This document shows, piece after piece, positions 21,683-32,846 of a stretch of 64,000 bases of DNA (positions are counted from its first letter, which is position 1; each line of letters opens with the position of its first letter). The position numbers were made by a program, and so were the translations under genes. Source of the stretch: Hysterangium stoloniferum (lineage: Eukaryota; Basidiomycota; Agaricomycetes; Hysterangiales; Hysterangiaceae); the NCBI GenBank assembly GCA_015178975.1, contig WHVD01000021.1, forward strand, positions 124,001 through 188,000, given 5' to 3'. The notes beneath the pieces are model-generated. The model saw nothing but the letters and a program-made list of their open reading frames with translations, did no database searches and was not told the origin of the DNA.

Positions 21683-21952
21683 CATAGCTCCCAAACTCCC
21701 TTTGGTGGTGAAGGATATTGTTGGAGCTGTTTCTTCAGGTGGAACGAACCTGGACAGCATTATCCAGCCTGCCAAAGGTGATTTGATGTATGATCCTCCT
21801 TTCAGGTTTTCTTTGTCTATGTCCATCTCCTGAGCAATTGTACTGATGGTAGACTTGCTAACACCTGTGATAGAAGCCACATTCCTATTGGAGAGTCCAT
21901 TTTAGAGGACAGAGATGGCTTGTTCTCTTTTGAGAGGAGAAATAGCTTTCAT
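21683..21952 (-). pseudogene. Transposase of Tc1 G, N-terminal remnant
   Basis: Starts with a Met at 21950-21952; a helix-turn-helix region follows (NRNVASITGVSKSTISTIAQEM). A TAA is at 21902-21904, and the text after the linker needs a frame change. The part that should hold the catalytic DDE residues is missing: the N-terminal remnant meets the C-terminal remnant directly once B'2 is removed. So G was a deletion derivative before the LTR arrived. Confidence 0.7.
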
Positions 21953-22116
21953 AAGGAGAGTAATAGTTGAAAAGTGACTGTGACAGTCACATATCAATTA
22001 AAACATTGAATATATGTCACATGATTTCTTTTGGAATTTTTCCATTTCTCTAGTGGATAATATGATAGAGTGAAATCAATGAGAAGAGCAGGGGACAAAA
22101 CTGTCCCCAATGATTG

Positions 22117-22777
22117 TGTTAGGGCAACACTAACAAGGCTACTAAACACAAGATAGAATATATGTAGAAATATGAAGTGAGGAGGGGACAGCTCAATGAC
22201 AGGGGAGATCACACTTATTTTAGTGGGATTCCTAAGAGATTGAAACTAAAGACTAGCTATGTACAAGCCCCCTATTTATACTGTTTATTTATTATCACTT
22301 CAGTGCTTAACCAGCACCTCAGTGCTTGTGTCAGCACTGACTTTGTCTGTAGCAGCAGGGTGCACATCTGTGCACAGGAATGGCTTTAGACACACAGTGC
22401 TTTGCACTGTGCGTCAACCAGGCTGTGGGCAGTGGTGGCAGCCTTACAATGATGGCAGTTGCAGTGACCTTGTGATCACAGCAGCTGTGGTGGCCTTGCA
22501 ACAACAATGGCTGTGACTGTGTGATGATGGCAGTGACCTTGTGAAGGCAGTGCTGCCTTGTGATGATGGTGGCTATGGCCTTATGACAATGGTGGCTGCG
22601 GCTGTGCAACAATGGTGACTTTGCAGTGGTGTGGCCTTGTGATGGCAGTGTGATTATGTAATCATGTTTTCACCTGTATCTGTGTGTAGGTGCATATATG
22701 CACCTTATAAAATATAGAAAAATATAATAAACTTAAATAAAATAAATGGCAACCATATTATATATATTACTCTGACA
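22117..22777 (+). repeat. Solo LTR, family D (copy D1)
   Basis: 661 bp, TGTTAGGGCAACACTAAC..ACTCTGACA. Perfect target duplication GATTG (22112-22116 and 22778-22782). It lies in the right inverted repeat of Tc1 G. The middle (22420-22640) is a field of degenerate ATGGTGGCTGTGGC-like repeats. Confidence 0.92.
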
Positions 22778-22957
22778 GATTGGTTATTTTTAAATGTTCA
22801 CTGTGACACCAATTTCCATCAATATTATGTAATATTTGGGAATATGAAAGTGAGTATGCTAGGGCATCTGTAGAATACTTTCACCATTTTAGGTGATCAG
22901 TTACATATATATTTAATGGGAATTATTAAAACATTGGGACAGTTTTGTCCCCTACTG

Positions 22958-23650
22958 TAAACCATCCTACTTCAAAGTCCAGGCTCTTAAGCAGGGTCAT
23001 GCTGCCTTGATAGGTCAAGAGACAGGTGTGCTTAAAAAGATCAGACCAGGAAAGGATATGGAAGAGGTTGTGATTAGGGCAGTGGAGGAATTAAAGAAGT
23101 TAGGGAATTAGAGGAATTAAGGGAATGAATGGGAAGAGGAACAGGGTCCGATTCTCTTTAGAGGGAAGGTCAATGCACTGAGGGGTGTGGAGCTTAGAAG
23201 ACAAATTATTGAACTCTATCATGATACCTATATCAGTGGCCATCCTGGTAGGTGGAAAACCTTAGAGTTGGTATCCAGGAACTATTGGTGGCCAGGAATG
23301 TCCAGATATAATACCTCCTATACCAAAGGGTGTGGTATGTAGATGCAATAGAACAAAGACATATCCTGCCAGCCCTGGAGGGAAGCATGTACCAACCCAG
23401 ATCTCTAAAGATATTTGGGAAATCATCACTGTTGACCTAATTACTGGACTTCCAGGAAGCCAAGGATACAATGCCATTGTGGTAGTAATGGACAGACTTA
23501 GCAAAATGATTCATATACATACTACCCATGACAGACCAAACCACTTCAGAAGGTATAGCCAGGCTTTATAGACATAATTTATGGAAGCTCCATGGTCTCC
23601 CCTTACAGATCATTAGTGATAGAGGACTCCAGTTTGTCTCAAAATTCACA
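22958..23650 (+). pseudogene. Gypsy H pol, integrase part
   Basis: Continues the RNase H-bearing piece at 14281-15396. The zinc-binding region shows as YHDTYISGHPGRWKTLELV..NYWWPGM and a CRCNRTK cysteine pair. The catalytic core follows (ITVDLITGLPGSQGYNAIVVVMDRLSKMIHI; later ISDRGLQFVSKF), with D in TVDLI and D in ISDRG; the final E is not reached. Several frame changes are needed. It is cut near 23650 by the B'1 LTR and does not resume. Confidence 0.85.
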
Positions 23651-23745
23651 GATGCCAGATTTCCTTTTTGGGCCATTTCCTTATGTCCTGATTAGTATGC
23701 CCCACATGTCCAAATATGTTATGCCTTTCATCCTAGTTTGTATTC

Positions 23746-24608
23746 TGGTATGACCGGAAAACCCACCAGACTCTGGGCACTAACTTATATGCACCCACAC
23801 CCTATACGCACCAAGTATCAGTTTACCAGAATACCTGCCGGACTCCAGATGTCAGACCTGTCTGTGCTTGACCTTCATTACTTCATGTATCAGTCACCAG
23901 AATACCCACCAGAATCCACTCCTGTCTATCTCTGACCCTGTCCTATGTACCAGTCACTGGACTCCACTCAGAAAACCCATCAGCTCTCTAACTGAGTTCT
24001 GTTCCTGTTATGGACAAATGACCTGTCACGCTTTGGACTCCACTCCTGCCCCATTCCCATTATGGTTTAACTCCCTGTCATGATTCGGACTCTGCTCTGC
24101 TCCATTCCATTCCTAACACCAAGTTTGGTGTTTACTTATCTCATTTCATGTTTGCTAGTTTAGCTTTCATTATCACTGGATTTGGTATGTTATACATTCC
24201 ACAGTCTATATAGTCTGGCAGATGTTGTACATACAATCCCAGTCAGAAAATCAGCTTAGATTCCCCCTGTAATCTCAGTACATTTTCTGCTCTATTCTCC
24301 TCCTTGAAACACACCACTCTTACCTCATCGGAGCCCATGGGCTCCGTCTGACCCATCTATCCCTCGACCTCCGACTCATCACTGCCCAACCTTCTCCACT
24401 CATCACTGCCCAACCTTCTCAACTCATCACTGCCCAACCTTCTCAACCCACCAACTAGTCCCAGACTCCCCAGGATTCCCATCCACCCATCTGAAATTGG
24501 ATGATACAATCTCGTGAGGGTGCAGCCTATAAGCTGAAGCCAAGTCCTACCAGCTTTCCCACAGGTTTCTCTGGAAACCCTCCAATAAGCTCTGCATGCA
24601 ACTTAGCA
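23746..24608 (+). repeat. Solo LTR, family C (copy C3)
   Basis: Starts TGGTATGACCGG (diverged TGTTATGACC), ends ..CAACTTAGCA. The target copies GTATTC (23740-23745) and GTTATTC (24609-24615) differ by one inserted base. Alignment with B'2 confirms the empty site. Holds a three-copy minisatellite of ACTCATCACTGCCCAACCTT-like units (24365-24440). Confidence 0.78.
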
Positions 24609-24765
24609 GTTATTCTCCAAGTATCGGAAAACCTGTATTTGTTGTATTCCAATTTAGTTGTGCTCTTGTTCTACTTTAGGTACTTTCTTTATCTCCTCAT
24701 TAGCACTGTGAGACACTGGAAATCCATATATATGTATACTGAACTGTAAAGTAGTTACAGGGAAA

Positions 24766-25786
24766 TGTTAGGGCAACACTAATAAGGCTACCAAACACAA
24801 GATAAAACACAGAAATATGAAGTGAAGAGGGGGTAGCTCAATGACAGGGGAGATCACACTTGTTTTAGTGGGATTCCTAAGAGATTGAAACTAAAGACTA
24901 GCTATGTACATGCCCCCTATTTATACTAGTTATTATTTATGAGAAGTTAAAAGAAAATTCATATATGCACTGCTATTGAGCAAACTGGCACTTTGGTGTC
25001 TAACCGGCACCTCAGTGTTTGTGTCAGTGCTGACTTTGTCTGCAGTGGCGGGGTGCACATCTGTGCACAGGGACGACTTTAGACACACAGTGCTTTGCAC
25101 TGTGTATCAACCAGGCTATGGGCAGCGGTGGTAACCTCACGGCAATGTCAGCTGTGTCCTTGCAATGATGGTGGATATAGCCATGTGACAATGATGGATA
25201 TGGCTGTGCAACGACTTTGTGATGGCAGTGTGGCCTTGCATTAGCACCAATGTGAGGATGCTATATTGCCGTTGCACTGTGTGTGCACATTGCACCTCCA
25301 CAGTGCACACACATTGCGAATGCGTAATGTGCACACATTGTTAAATTTGATGATGAAACACCTTTTTATAGGGGGAGTCCACCAATTATTGCAACTCTTC
25401 ATATGAAGATGCTAATTGTGGACCATGCATTTGGAGGTTAATGTGTGTCAGAACCACTATACACCTCCCAGAGCACCAAACCTATGTTGTCAGGAGGTGC
25501 TATAACTGACACAAGATATTGAGACACAAGTACTTTCATTACAAGCTTATTAAACACTTGTAGATTGTGTATTGCAATAGAGTCAACTCATACTATTTTT
25601 AATACACATTGCAGCTGTGCAGTGCATCCATGTGTTGCGACAATGCAACTGCTTTCAACAGCAGTGGCGGCGGCATGATTACATAATCATTCTCGTACCG
25701 TGCCTGCACTGCTACATGTAGATATAGTTAAAATAAACTAAAATCAAAAATAAATGGCAAAATATATATTATATATTGCCCTGACA
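24766..25786 (+). repeat. Solo LTR, family D (copy D2)
   Basis: TGTTAGGGCAACACTAAT..TGCCCTGACA, 1021 bp. Target copies GGAAA (24761-24765) and GGCAA (25787-25791) differ at one base. Removing it joins B' text (..GTAGTTACAG / CAATCAGAATATC..), as in other B copies. The extra length over D1 is in the repetitive middle. Confidence 0.82.
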
Positions 25787-26047
25787 GGCAATCAGAATAT
25801 CGACTTAGTTACTCTACTGGTTCTTTGTTCTTCTCTTGGACCTCCAATCTTCTCTTTCTTTGCCCTCTACCAATCTGGGGATCTGATAGTTCAACCACTG
25901 TTTGGATTCCCAATAGATAAGTTCTCACACATTTGAAATTTAAAGACAACTGACAGTAACTTTGTGAGGGCACAGTACACAAGCTGAAGCCATGTCCTTC
26001 CATTTGGACTCCATCAGACTTCTGACCTCATGACATGCAACTTAACA

Positions 26048-26134
26048 CCTACATGGAAAAGTTTTCATCCAGGATGAAAGCCTTTGCATTTGCATGTATG
26101 GTATATAAAAGAAAATCATAACTCACTAGTAAGG
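26048..26134. other. Short unassigned stretch
   Basis: Between LTRs B'1 and C9. Resembles 14040-14080 (GATGAAAGCCTTTGCATTTGC versus the diverged text there). Confidence 0.3.
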
Positions 26135-27703
26135 TGTTATGACCAGAAAACCTGCTGCACCCCAGACCCCATCCTATATCCACCTGGCTCTTTGTATTAT
26201 ATGAATGACACACTGGACTCTGCCCAGACATTCTGGAACCTGTGAGGTATCAGTATTATCTCATAAAATTCTCTTAATTTTCTTTGAAATTAATTAGTAT
26301 TTTTTTGAATTTATTGAATTTTTATTATATTTTTATTGTGAAATATAAGGCCTAGTTCCTTTTAACTTCACATAATAATAGCATATATGAGCTTATATAA
26401 TGCTATTATATCTTTATTTATTTATTATAATTTTTAACTAATTATTTTATTTACTTAGTTATTAGTTGCAAATACTCTCTATTGCTTCTCGGCACATTGC
26501 TTGCTCCTATGTGCACATTTTTGGAGTCATGTGACTTATTACTTAAGTCAACTTCGAGATTGGCATTTGATTCTGACCCGGATCTTGGCCTATGAACCTT
26601 CGAGTTCAGGCTTAGATTGAAGCCCTTGTCTCAGACTGGGGAGTCATAGGATCAAAAAGGGGTAATAAATAGTTAGACATGATATCATAAAATAATTAAA
26701 TAGTTAAATAATTAGTTATCAAAATATATATAAGGAGGGCCAGAAATCCACAATAAATCATCTTATCACACACATATTTTACAGCACAGCCCAGAAGCTT
26801 ATCTCATCATCCTAAGGACAATAATAGCCTTAGTCTGATACACTAACTGCAAGCACCTACACTTGTAGAATCTAGAACTCTTTGTCAGCACTCTTGAACT
26901 TAGCTAATCATCTAAGTTCCCCCAGCCTCACAGCTACCCCTTAGGCTTATTAAATACATAATAAACCTAATAAGTATTACTGAAATCCCTGCCAACACTT
27001 AGATTATTCAAGGCCCATACCTAAGTACAAATAAGCATACAAGAAACCAAAGCTCTTATATCAAGTCTCTGCCAAGTTACTGTGCATATATTCAGCTTCC
27101 AGCCCCTATTCTCAAGGAATAGTTCTTTTATTTGCTAAAAGAGTCATATATTGTTCTATTGAACCTTTCAATAATCAAAATAAGCATTGATTTTAGTTGT
27201 TTAAGCTTAATAGCACAACTAATTAATCTATCAATATTTAAATTACTGGACTGTTGCTTGTTTTATTGTTGAAGCTCTGTGACACTATAGCATTTATTGA
27301 GCTATCTGAGAGAAACCCCTAAATACATTACAGAACCCCTTGTTCCCAATCCATCGTTGCCCCTTTGTCATCTGGTTCAGTTTACCCCTTGTTCTGTATT
27401 AGTTTTGACATCTGGTTTATTGTACTATTGTACTCTTGTTATGTGTTTTTGTATGACACTAACCTACTAGTGTATATAGCCAAGTAGTTCTTTGTGCATA
27501 CAATCCGATGAGAAATTTGACTTAGTTTCTACTTGTATTTTACCCCTTGTGTATTCTTGGAACCTACAGGGTTCCCATCCACTCCTGTTTGAAATTGGAC
27601 AATGCAATCTGCAAAGGTGTGGCACATAAGCTGAAGCCAAGTCCTTTCCCAGAACTTCCACAGGTTTCCCTTGGAGACCCACCCATGAGCCCTGCACTTC
27701 ACA
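26135..27703 (+). repeat. Diverged C-type LTR (copy C9), possible 5' LTR of the following gag element
   Basis: Begins TGTTATGACCAGAAAACC and carries the family module GCACATAAGCTGAAGCCAAG near 27620. Its end, taken as ..CTGCACTTCACA at 27703, is uncertain. It is interrupted by LTR I1. A gag frame starts 38 bases downstream, so C9 may be that element's 5' LTR. Confidence 0.6.
26241..27332 (+). repeat. Solo LTR, family I (copy I1)
   Basis: 1092 bp, TGTGAGGTATCAG..AATACATTACA. Perfect target duplication GAACC (26236-26240 and 27333-27337). A reverse partial copy is at 40752-41351. I1 contains about 20 bp (TAGTTGCAAATACTCTCT region, near 26462) that the other copy lacks and that equals one arm of the palindrome at 8828-8871. 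Confidence 0.88.
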
Positions 27704-27740
27704 GTATTTTCTAATCAAATCTTGCAGATTGTGTTGATCA

Positions 27741-28677
27741 TGCCTCCAAGAAAGAAACCATCCAAACAAGCAGAGCCCACAACACTCCAGTCATCACTCA
27801 TTTTGTATACCAGCCAGTCAACGAGAAACAACAACCCAGACACTAGGGATGAATCCTGTTTTGAAGAAGTACCAGAGAACCTGGATGGCTCTAAGCATGA
27901 GGAAGAATCCATGGGCCCCCAACAAGGGCAAAGGTGTCAAGAATCCCCCAACTATAGAACAACCACACCTTGAGGACCCCACTTCTGAATTTTTAGCAGG
28001 TACTATAGATAAGTTTATGACTCACCTGCTTGAAGAATGAAAGAAGAAGGAATGGGAACCTCTGCAGTCAAAAGTCAATGCTCTGGAACCCTTCACAGGT
28101 TCCAATCCCAACAAATTGTCCACCTTCCTCAGGCAATGTTACTTTAATTTCTGTGATCAACCCACTACATTCTCCATGGACTCCTGAAAAGTCAACTACA
28201 CACTCTCTTACCTCTTAGGATCTGTGTTGAAATGGTTCAAACTGGTCTTTAGTGGACTTACCAAGGAAGAGGTGATTTGGCTTGATGATTGGAATGCATT
28301 TGTTGAAGAATTGGAAAGGAATTTTGTTGAAACAGTTGAATAACCCTTTGCAGAATACCCCTGTGAGTGTGATTGGAAAGTAAACACGAAGGAGACTTTC
28401 CCACACCCATAGTGGACTATACTACTAGGTGCTTAGATAAGCACCTATACAGGAGGTACTGACCTAAGGTAACTCAATACTGCACCTACAGTGCTGAGAA
28501 AAATACTACAAATATCAGAAAAATATGGAGATCATACTAGACTATGTTAGAGCTGTAGTATCATACTCTAACAAATTTTGGCCTGTATGACCTGACTGGA
28601 GAAGCCAAGAATAGCCTCACAAACCAGTGCATCACAGACTATATTGTCCAACAAGGCTGTGACGCATGGGGGGCAAG
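27741..28677 (+). pseudogene. Retrotransposon gag remnant (Gypsy-type)
   Basis: Starts MPPRKKPSKQAEPT at 27741. After frame changes the capsid region follows (FTGSNPNKLSTFLRQCYFNF, then VNYTLSYLLGSVLKWFK and WNAFVEELERNF), typical of Ty3/Gypsy gag. Element J interrupts it at 28325-28573; joining the flanks reads ..ERNF-GLYDLTGEAK.., as gag should. It is lost at 28677, where LTR C4 begins. Frame changes and internal stops make it non-coding. Confidence 0.78.
28325..28573 (-). repeat. Small LTR-like insertion J (249 bp)
   Basis: TGTTGAAACAGTTG..ATACTCTAACA with perfect target duplication AATTT (28320-28324 and 28574-28578). Its reverse complement starts TGTTAGAGTATGAT like LTR R (9199). Likely a solo LTR of a Copia-type element. 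Confidence 0.85.
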
Positions 28678-29991
28678 TGTTAAGGTGCATGCAGAGCTTA
28701 GCGGAGGGTTTCCAGAGAAACCTATGGATAATCCAGTAGGACTTGGCTAGCTTATAGGCTGTGCCCTTGGGAGATCGTGGCATCCAATTTCAGACAGGCA
28801 GATGGAAATCCCAGGAATAGAGTGGAAAATATACTGAGATTACTGGGGAAATCTAAGCTGATTTTCTGACTGGATTGTATGTACAACATCTGCCAGACTA
28901 TATAGACTGTGGAATGCATGTTATACCAAATCCAGTAATAATGAAACCCTAAGGAGGGTGTTTATAATTACTATAATCTCAAATATTTACTAATAAAAGT
29001 CTTATTTTTACAAAACTCCATCTTTAAATAGTGATATCTATTCTGAAACAATTATATCATCAAAAAACAACCATCAGAAATAGTTCTCCATATTACATCT
29101 TATACAACCCATAGTTATTTAACAAATTCCATTGTATATAATTTCCTTCCTTTTACAGGTGCCTACTAATACTTTTGTTGTTAATTTGTTTTTTAAAAAC
29201 TAAACTGTAGTTATTTCCTAGTAAAATATATGAGATGTCATTGGAAATTTTTCATCCTATGGCCTTCTTTATTAAGTGAAATTACCTAGATATTCTGGGT
29301 ATGTTGAATCAAGTAGAAATCTGTTCAGATTGACAGATCTATTCCGAAGTAATACATATGTATTTAGAGGTGCCAATGATATACATATGCATGGAATGGA
29401 CTATCTAAAGATATCTATTTTTTAAAAGTATTAGTGTTTCAAACTACTAATTTCTTTTATTGTCTACTCATGTCCGGAAAGATTCTTTAGTTTGTAATGT
29501 ATGAGAGAGTTTAAAACTTTTTGAAAGTTTTAAAAACCAAATTATGTTTGAATCACATCCCAGATGTTTAAATGACCTTTAGAGTATATTAGAATTTGGG
29601 TATACTTAATAGTTTTCAGATATCCTCCTAAACAAGTAATCATGAAACAAAGCAAGTAAACACCAAACTAGGTATTAGGAATGGAGGTGGTGTCTGAAAC
29701 ATGACAGGTCATTTGACCATAACAGGAATGGGGCTCAGTTAGAGAGCTGACAGGTTTTCCGAGCAGGGTCCAGTGACTGATGTGTGGGACAGGGTCAGAG
29801 ATAGACAGGTACAACATGTGTGGGTCCCAGCAGGTATTCCAGCAACTGATGCATGAGACAAAGAGGGTCGGGCGTAGACAGGCTTGATGTCTGGGTCCCA
29901 GTGGGTTTTCCATTTTAGCTATAATGTGGTATAGTGAGTTGGGTGCATGTAGGATGGGGTCTGGAGCCTGGTGGGTTTTCTGGTCCTAACA
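28678..29991 (-). repeat. LTR, family C, reverse (copy C4), interrupted by E1
   Basis: Plus strand reads TGTTAAGGTGCATGC.. to ..GGTCCTAACA, the reverse complement of a C LTR. The flanks (GCAAG left, CAACC right) do not match, so no target duplication survives; the two sides also belong to different sequences. E1 is inserted near the middle. Confidence 0.8.
28953..29628 (+). mobile_element. Non-autonomous DNA element E1 (PIF/Harbinger-like MITE candidate)
   Basis: 676 bp, no coding capacity, ends GGAGGGTGTTTA / GGAGGATATCTG in inverted orientation (about 12 bp, imperfect), flanked by TAA on both sides (28950-28952 and 29629-29631). The C LTR empty site is visible in copy C5 (..AATGAAAGCTTAAATGGG). 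Three-base TAA/TTA targets are typical of PIF/Harbinger. No transposase is in the window. Confidence 0.7.
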
Positions 29992-30538
29992 CAACCTACC
30001 TAAGGAACAGCTGCATTTAGTGGAGGATATCGAACAGGTGGAGCTCTCCATGTTTTGGTCCCTGCTTGTCAACTCCTCTTGTGTTCTTCCTGAGCATACA
30101 CCAATCCACTCAGCTGTGGACCTCATCAACTTGTTGGAGCAACTGTTGTCAGATTCTGATGCCTTGGGAAGAATTCCCCCTGGTGGAGACGTGCTCTTCC
30201 CTGCCATCATTACACCCTCAGCCTCCTCTCATTGCCCACATTACGGACGCTTCCACTGATTGTGTTCATGCCATCATTCGAATGTGCCAGAAGGCCTACG
30301 GTCGTTGGGTCTCATCAATCCAGAAGCTGGACGGGTTGACATCCGCCAATGATGTTTCGAAGTGGGAGGACATTGCTCTTTCCTTTTGCACCAAGCATCT
30401 TGCCTGGGGAAATGCTATCCTACACCTTGGAGGTTCATTGCAGGACGCATAGGGAGGAGTTCCAAGCATCCTTCAACACCTTCTTTGACATAGCTCTTCG
30501 ACCTGGGGGGCACTGTGAGAGGTATGGTGAAATATACT
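29992..30538 (+). pseudogene. Unrecognised coding-like remnant
   Basis: Higher GC than its surroundings and coding-like in shifting frames: 30020-30259 (VELSMFWSLLVNSSC..), then 30230-30452 (HITDASTDCVHAIIRMCQKAYGRWVSS..), then a third frame to 30538 (REEFQASFNTFFDIALRPGG). I do not recognise the family. It may be a captured or broken host gene; flanked left by LTR C4. Confidence 0.35.
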
Positions 30539-30934
30539 CAGGAAATATAGTCGGATGAGCTCATACTATATTTCCTTTATTATTTCTACTTTCTCTCTAT
30601 TTTATTATACACTTATAATTAGTTCGACGACCTATGTATGTGGTACATCGACTCTTGTGGGCACATACACTCCAGACTTATGTATTCTAGCACCCGTAGT
30701 TAAAACTCAGACACTTTTTAACCTGCAACATGACTTACCCAAGACACCAATTGTGTCCTGTAAATTGTGATTGGGGTATTGTCTCTACCATCACAGATGG
30801 GCTTTAACTATCTACACAATCAGAGTTTTGAACTGTACCAGTCGAAACTCCACCTTTATCTCAATCCGCACAGACTACGCCCACACTACTCTATCACTTG
30901 GCTCTACTCATCAAATTTAATGTTTCTTTTGATA
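30539..30934. other. Unrecognised sequence with an 11-bp-stem hairpin
   Basis: Starts with an inverted repeat AGGAAATATAG / CTATATTTCCT (about 30540-30580). No gene recognised up to the Copia remnant. Confidence 0.3.
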
Positions 30935-31408
30935 GGTACATACTTGGCATTTACCTGGCTAGTATATCCGATGGCCTTTGCTTTCATCACTGAATCCAAC
31001 TCAATGTCCCTCATTGGCTTTCACTTCAAGCTTTCCTTCAGTACCCAAACCCATGTGCCCCACTCAGGGATGTCTGCCAGGTTTGGCTTCATACCATTTA
31101 GAATTTCAAGAGGTGTCTTGCCCTCCAGAACAATGGTCAACATTTGGTTTTTGAGCCATATGCTGTGTTTTAAGCTCTCTGTCCAGAGTAGCTTGGGTAA
31201 CTCAGTGGTGATGGTCATTGCATGCATGTGTTTGAGGAGTGTGCAATTGAGTCACTCCAATACACCATTTTGTTGTGGGGTGTCATGCACAGTCAGGTGG
31301 TGCTCTGTGCCTTTGGATTTCAGGTATTTGGTAAAGGCATTGTATAGGTATTCTCCTCCATGGTCAGTCTGTAGTATCTTTATTTTTCCATTGTGCTGTG
31401 TACTGACC

Positions 31409-32423
31409 TGTTATGGAGTGCATGTGGAGCTTATTGGAGGTTTCCAGAGAAACCCATGGGAAAGCTGGTAGGACTTGGCTTCAGCTTATAGGCTGTGCCC
31501 TCACGAGATCATGACATCCAATTTCAAATGGGCAGACAGGAAACCTGGGGAGTCCAGGGATAGATGATAGGTCAGGAGATGGGGAGGTCAATGGTGGGAA
31601 ACCTGTGGAGGTTGTCAATTGGTCAGGGAGGTTGAGTGATGATAAGTCAGAGGTTGAGTGATGATAAGTCAGAGGTTGAGTGATGATAAGTCAGAGGTTG
31701 AGTGATGATAAGTCAGAGGTTGAGTGATGATAAGTCAGAGGTTGAGTGATGATAAGTCAGAGGTTGAGTGATGATAAGTCAGAGGTTGAGTGATGATAAG
31801 TCAGAGGTTGAGTGATAGGGGAGTCAGAGCCTGTGGGCTCCAACAAGGATGAAGTGGTATTCTCAAAGAGGAGTTTAGAGCAGAAAAGGAACTAAGATTA
31901 CTGGGGGAAATCTAAGCTGATTTTCTGACTGGATTGTATGTACAACAACAGGCAGACAATATACAGTAGACTGTGGAATGTATGTTATACCTAATCCAGT
32001 AATAATGAAAGCTTAAATGGGTAATCATGAAACAAGAATAATAAACACGAAGTTAGGTGTTAGGAATGGGACAGAATGAGGCAGAGTCCAAATTATGACA
32101 GGTCATTAGAATGGGAATGGGGCAGGAGTGGAGTCCAAAACGTGACAGGTCATTTGGCCATAACAGGAATGGGGCTGAGTTAGAGGGTTGACGGGTTTTC
32201 CAAGCAGAGTTGGATGACTGATGCATGGAATGGAGACAGGGATAGACAGGGATGATGTGCACAGGGTCCAGGTGGGTATTCTGGTGACTGATATATGAGA
32301 TAATGAAGGTTGGATTGACATCTGGGTCCCAGCAGGTATTCTGGTTGACTGAAAATGATGTATCTAGACCACAGGTGCATATAGGTTGGTGCCCAGAGTC
32401 CAGCAGGAGTTCTGGTCATAACA
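31409..32423 (-). repeat. Solo LTR, family C, reverse (copy C5)
   Basis: 1015 bp; plus strand TGTTATGGAGTGC..GGTCATAACA. Perfect target duplication TGACC (31404-31408 and 32424-32428). Removing it restores the Copia K frame (..AYEAW-VSTQHNG..). Its extra length is the minisatellite at 31631-31821. Confidence 0.93.
31631..31821. repeat. 22-bp minisatellite in LTR C5
   Basis: Eight full units GTTGAGTGATGATAAGTCAG+AG (31631-31806) and a partial ninth, essentially perfect, so recently amplified. Other C copies have different short repeats at the same place. Confidence 0.95.
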
Positions 32424-32846
32424 TGACCCATGCCTCATATGCTGTGTAGGATTTCATGGCATCGTTCTTGAGTGCCATTGGGGTAATTGACATCCATTGA
32501 ATCTTGTCATCTGTGGTACTTCTTCACATCGTAGCTTTCTGGGCCTGATGGCCCCCATACATCTGAGTGTATCTTGTCACCAAAATCCATGGCTAGAGTA
32601 CTGGTTCACTCTTTTGGTATGGTTGTATACATCATCTTTCCTTTTGTGATGTTGGCTCACTGGACATATTAAGGTCAATTCCAGTGATGTGTCCATCCAA
32701 TATGGATTTCTTCACTGCATTTGGTTTGATGTGGCCTAATCAATGGTGAGCCTCATCTATTGACTTTTTTTCGCAATGTTGGCAGTGCTACTACTCTTGT
32801 GTTTGACTTTGTATTGTCCATTGCTGTTGAGTGGGACTTCACTTAT

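Larger units (their letters stand above)
19922..22957 (-). mobile_element. Tc1-like element G, internally deleted and interrupted
   Basis: Ends CAGTAGGGGACAAAACTG in inverted orientation, flanked by TA (19920-19921 and 22958-22959). Inverted repeats of about 200 bp again carry an inner copy of the end motif (20110-20130 and 22086-22112). The element is interrupted by LTR B'2 (with C2 inside) and LTR D1. It sits on the TA of the right target copy of D3. Confidence 0.88.
23650..26047 (+). repeat. LTR, family B' (copy B'1), 5'-truncated, interrupted by C3 and D2
   Basis: Homologous to the reverse complement of B'2 from about 23650 on, ending ..CAACTTAACA at 26047. The TG start is absent, so the left end was lost together with downstream integrase. 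C3 and D2 lie inside it. Left boundary is approximate. Confidence 0.7.
30935..32846 (-). pseudogene. Ty1/Copia pol remnant K (integrase), interrupted by C5
   Basis: Minus-strand Copia integrase. From 32846 downward: a GAG-pre-integrase-like region (CPVSQHHKRKDDVY), then across the C5 insertion the core (STQHNGKIKILQTDHGGEY; later TPQQNGVLE) and the C-terminal part (LPKLLWTESLKHSIWLKNQ .. GKTPLEILNGMKPNL). Core residues D (QTDHGGEY) and E (NGVLE) are visible. Several stops and shifts. Cut at 32846 by repeat E2. Confidence 0.85.

Noticed and set aside
24609..24765. Continuation of Gypsy H integrase after LTR C3
   Set aside because: It aligns with the reverse complement of B'2, so it is LTR B', not pol.
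28678..29991. Target duplication for LTR C4
   Set aside because: Flanks GCAAG and CAACC do not match, and the two sides are different sequences; recorded as an LTR without target copies.
31631..31821. CRISPR-like array
   Set aside because: Units abut without spacers; it is a minisatellite inside an LTR.
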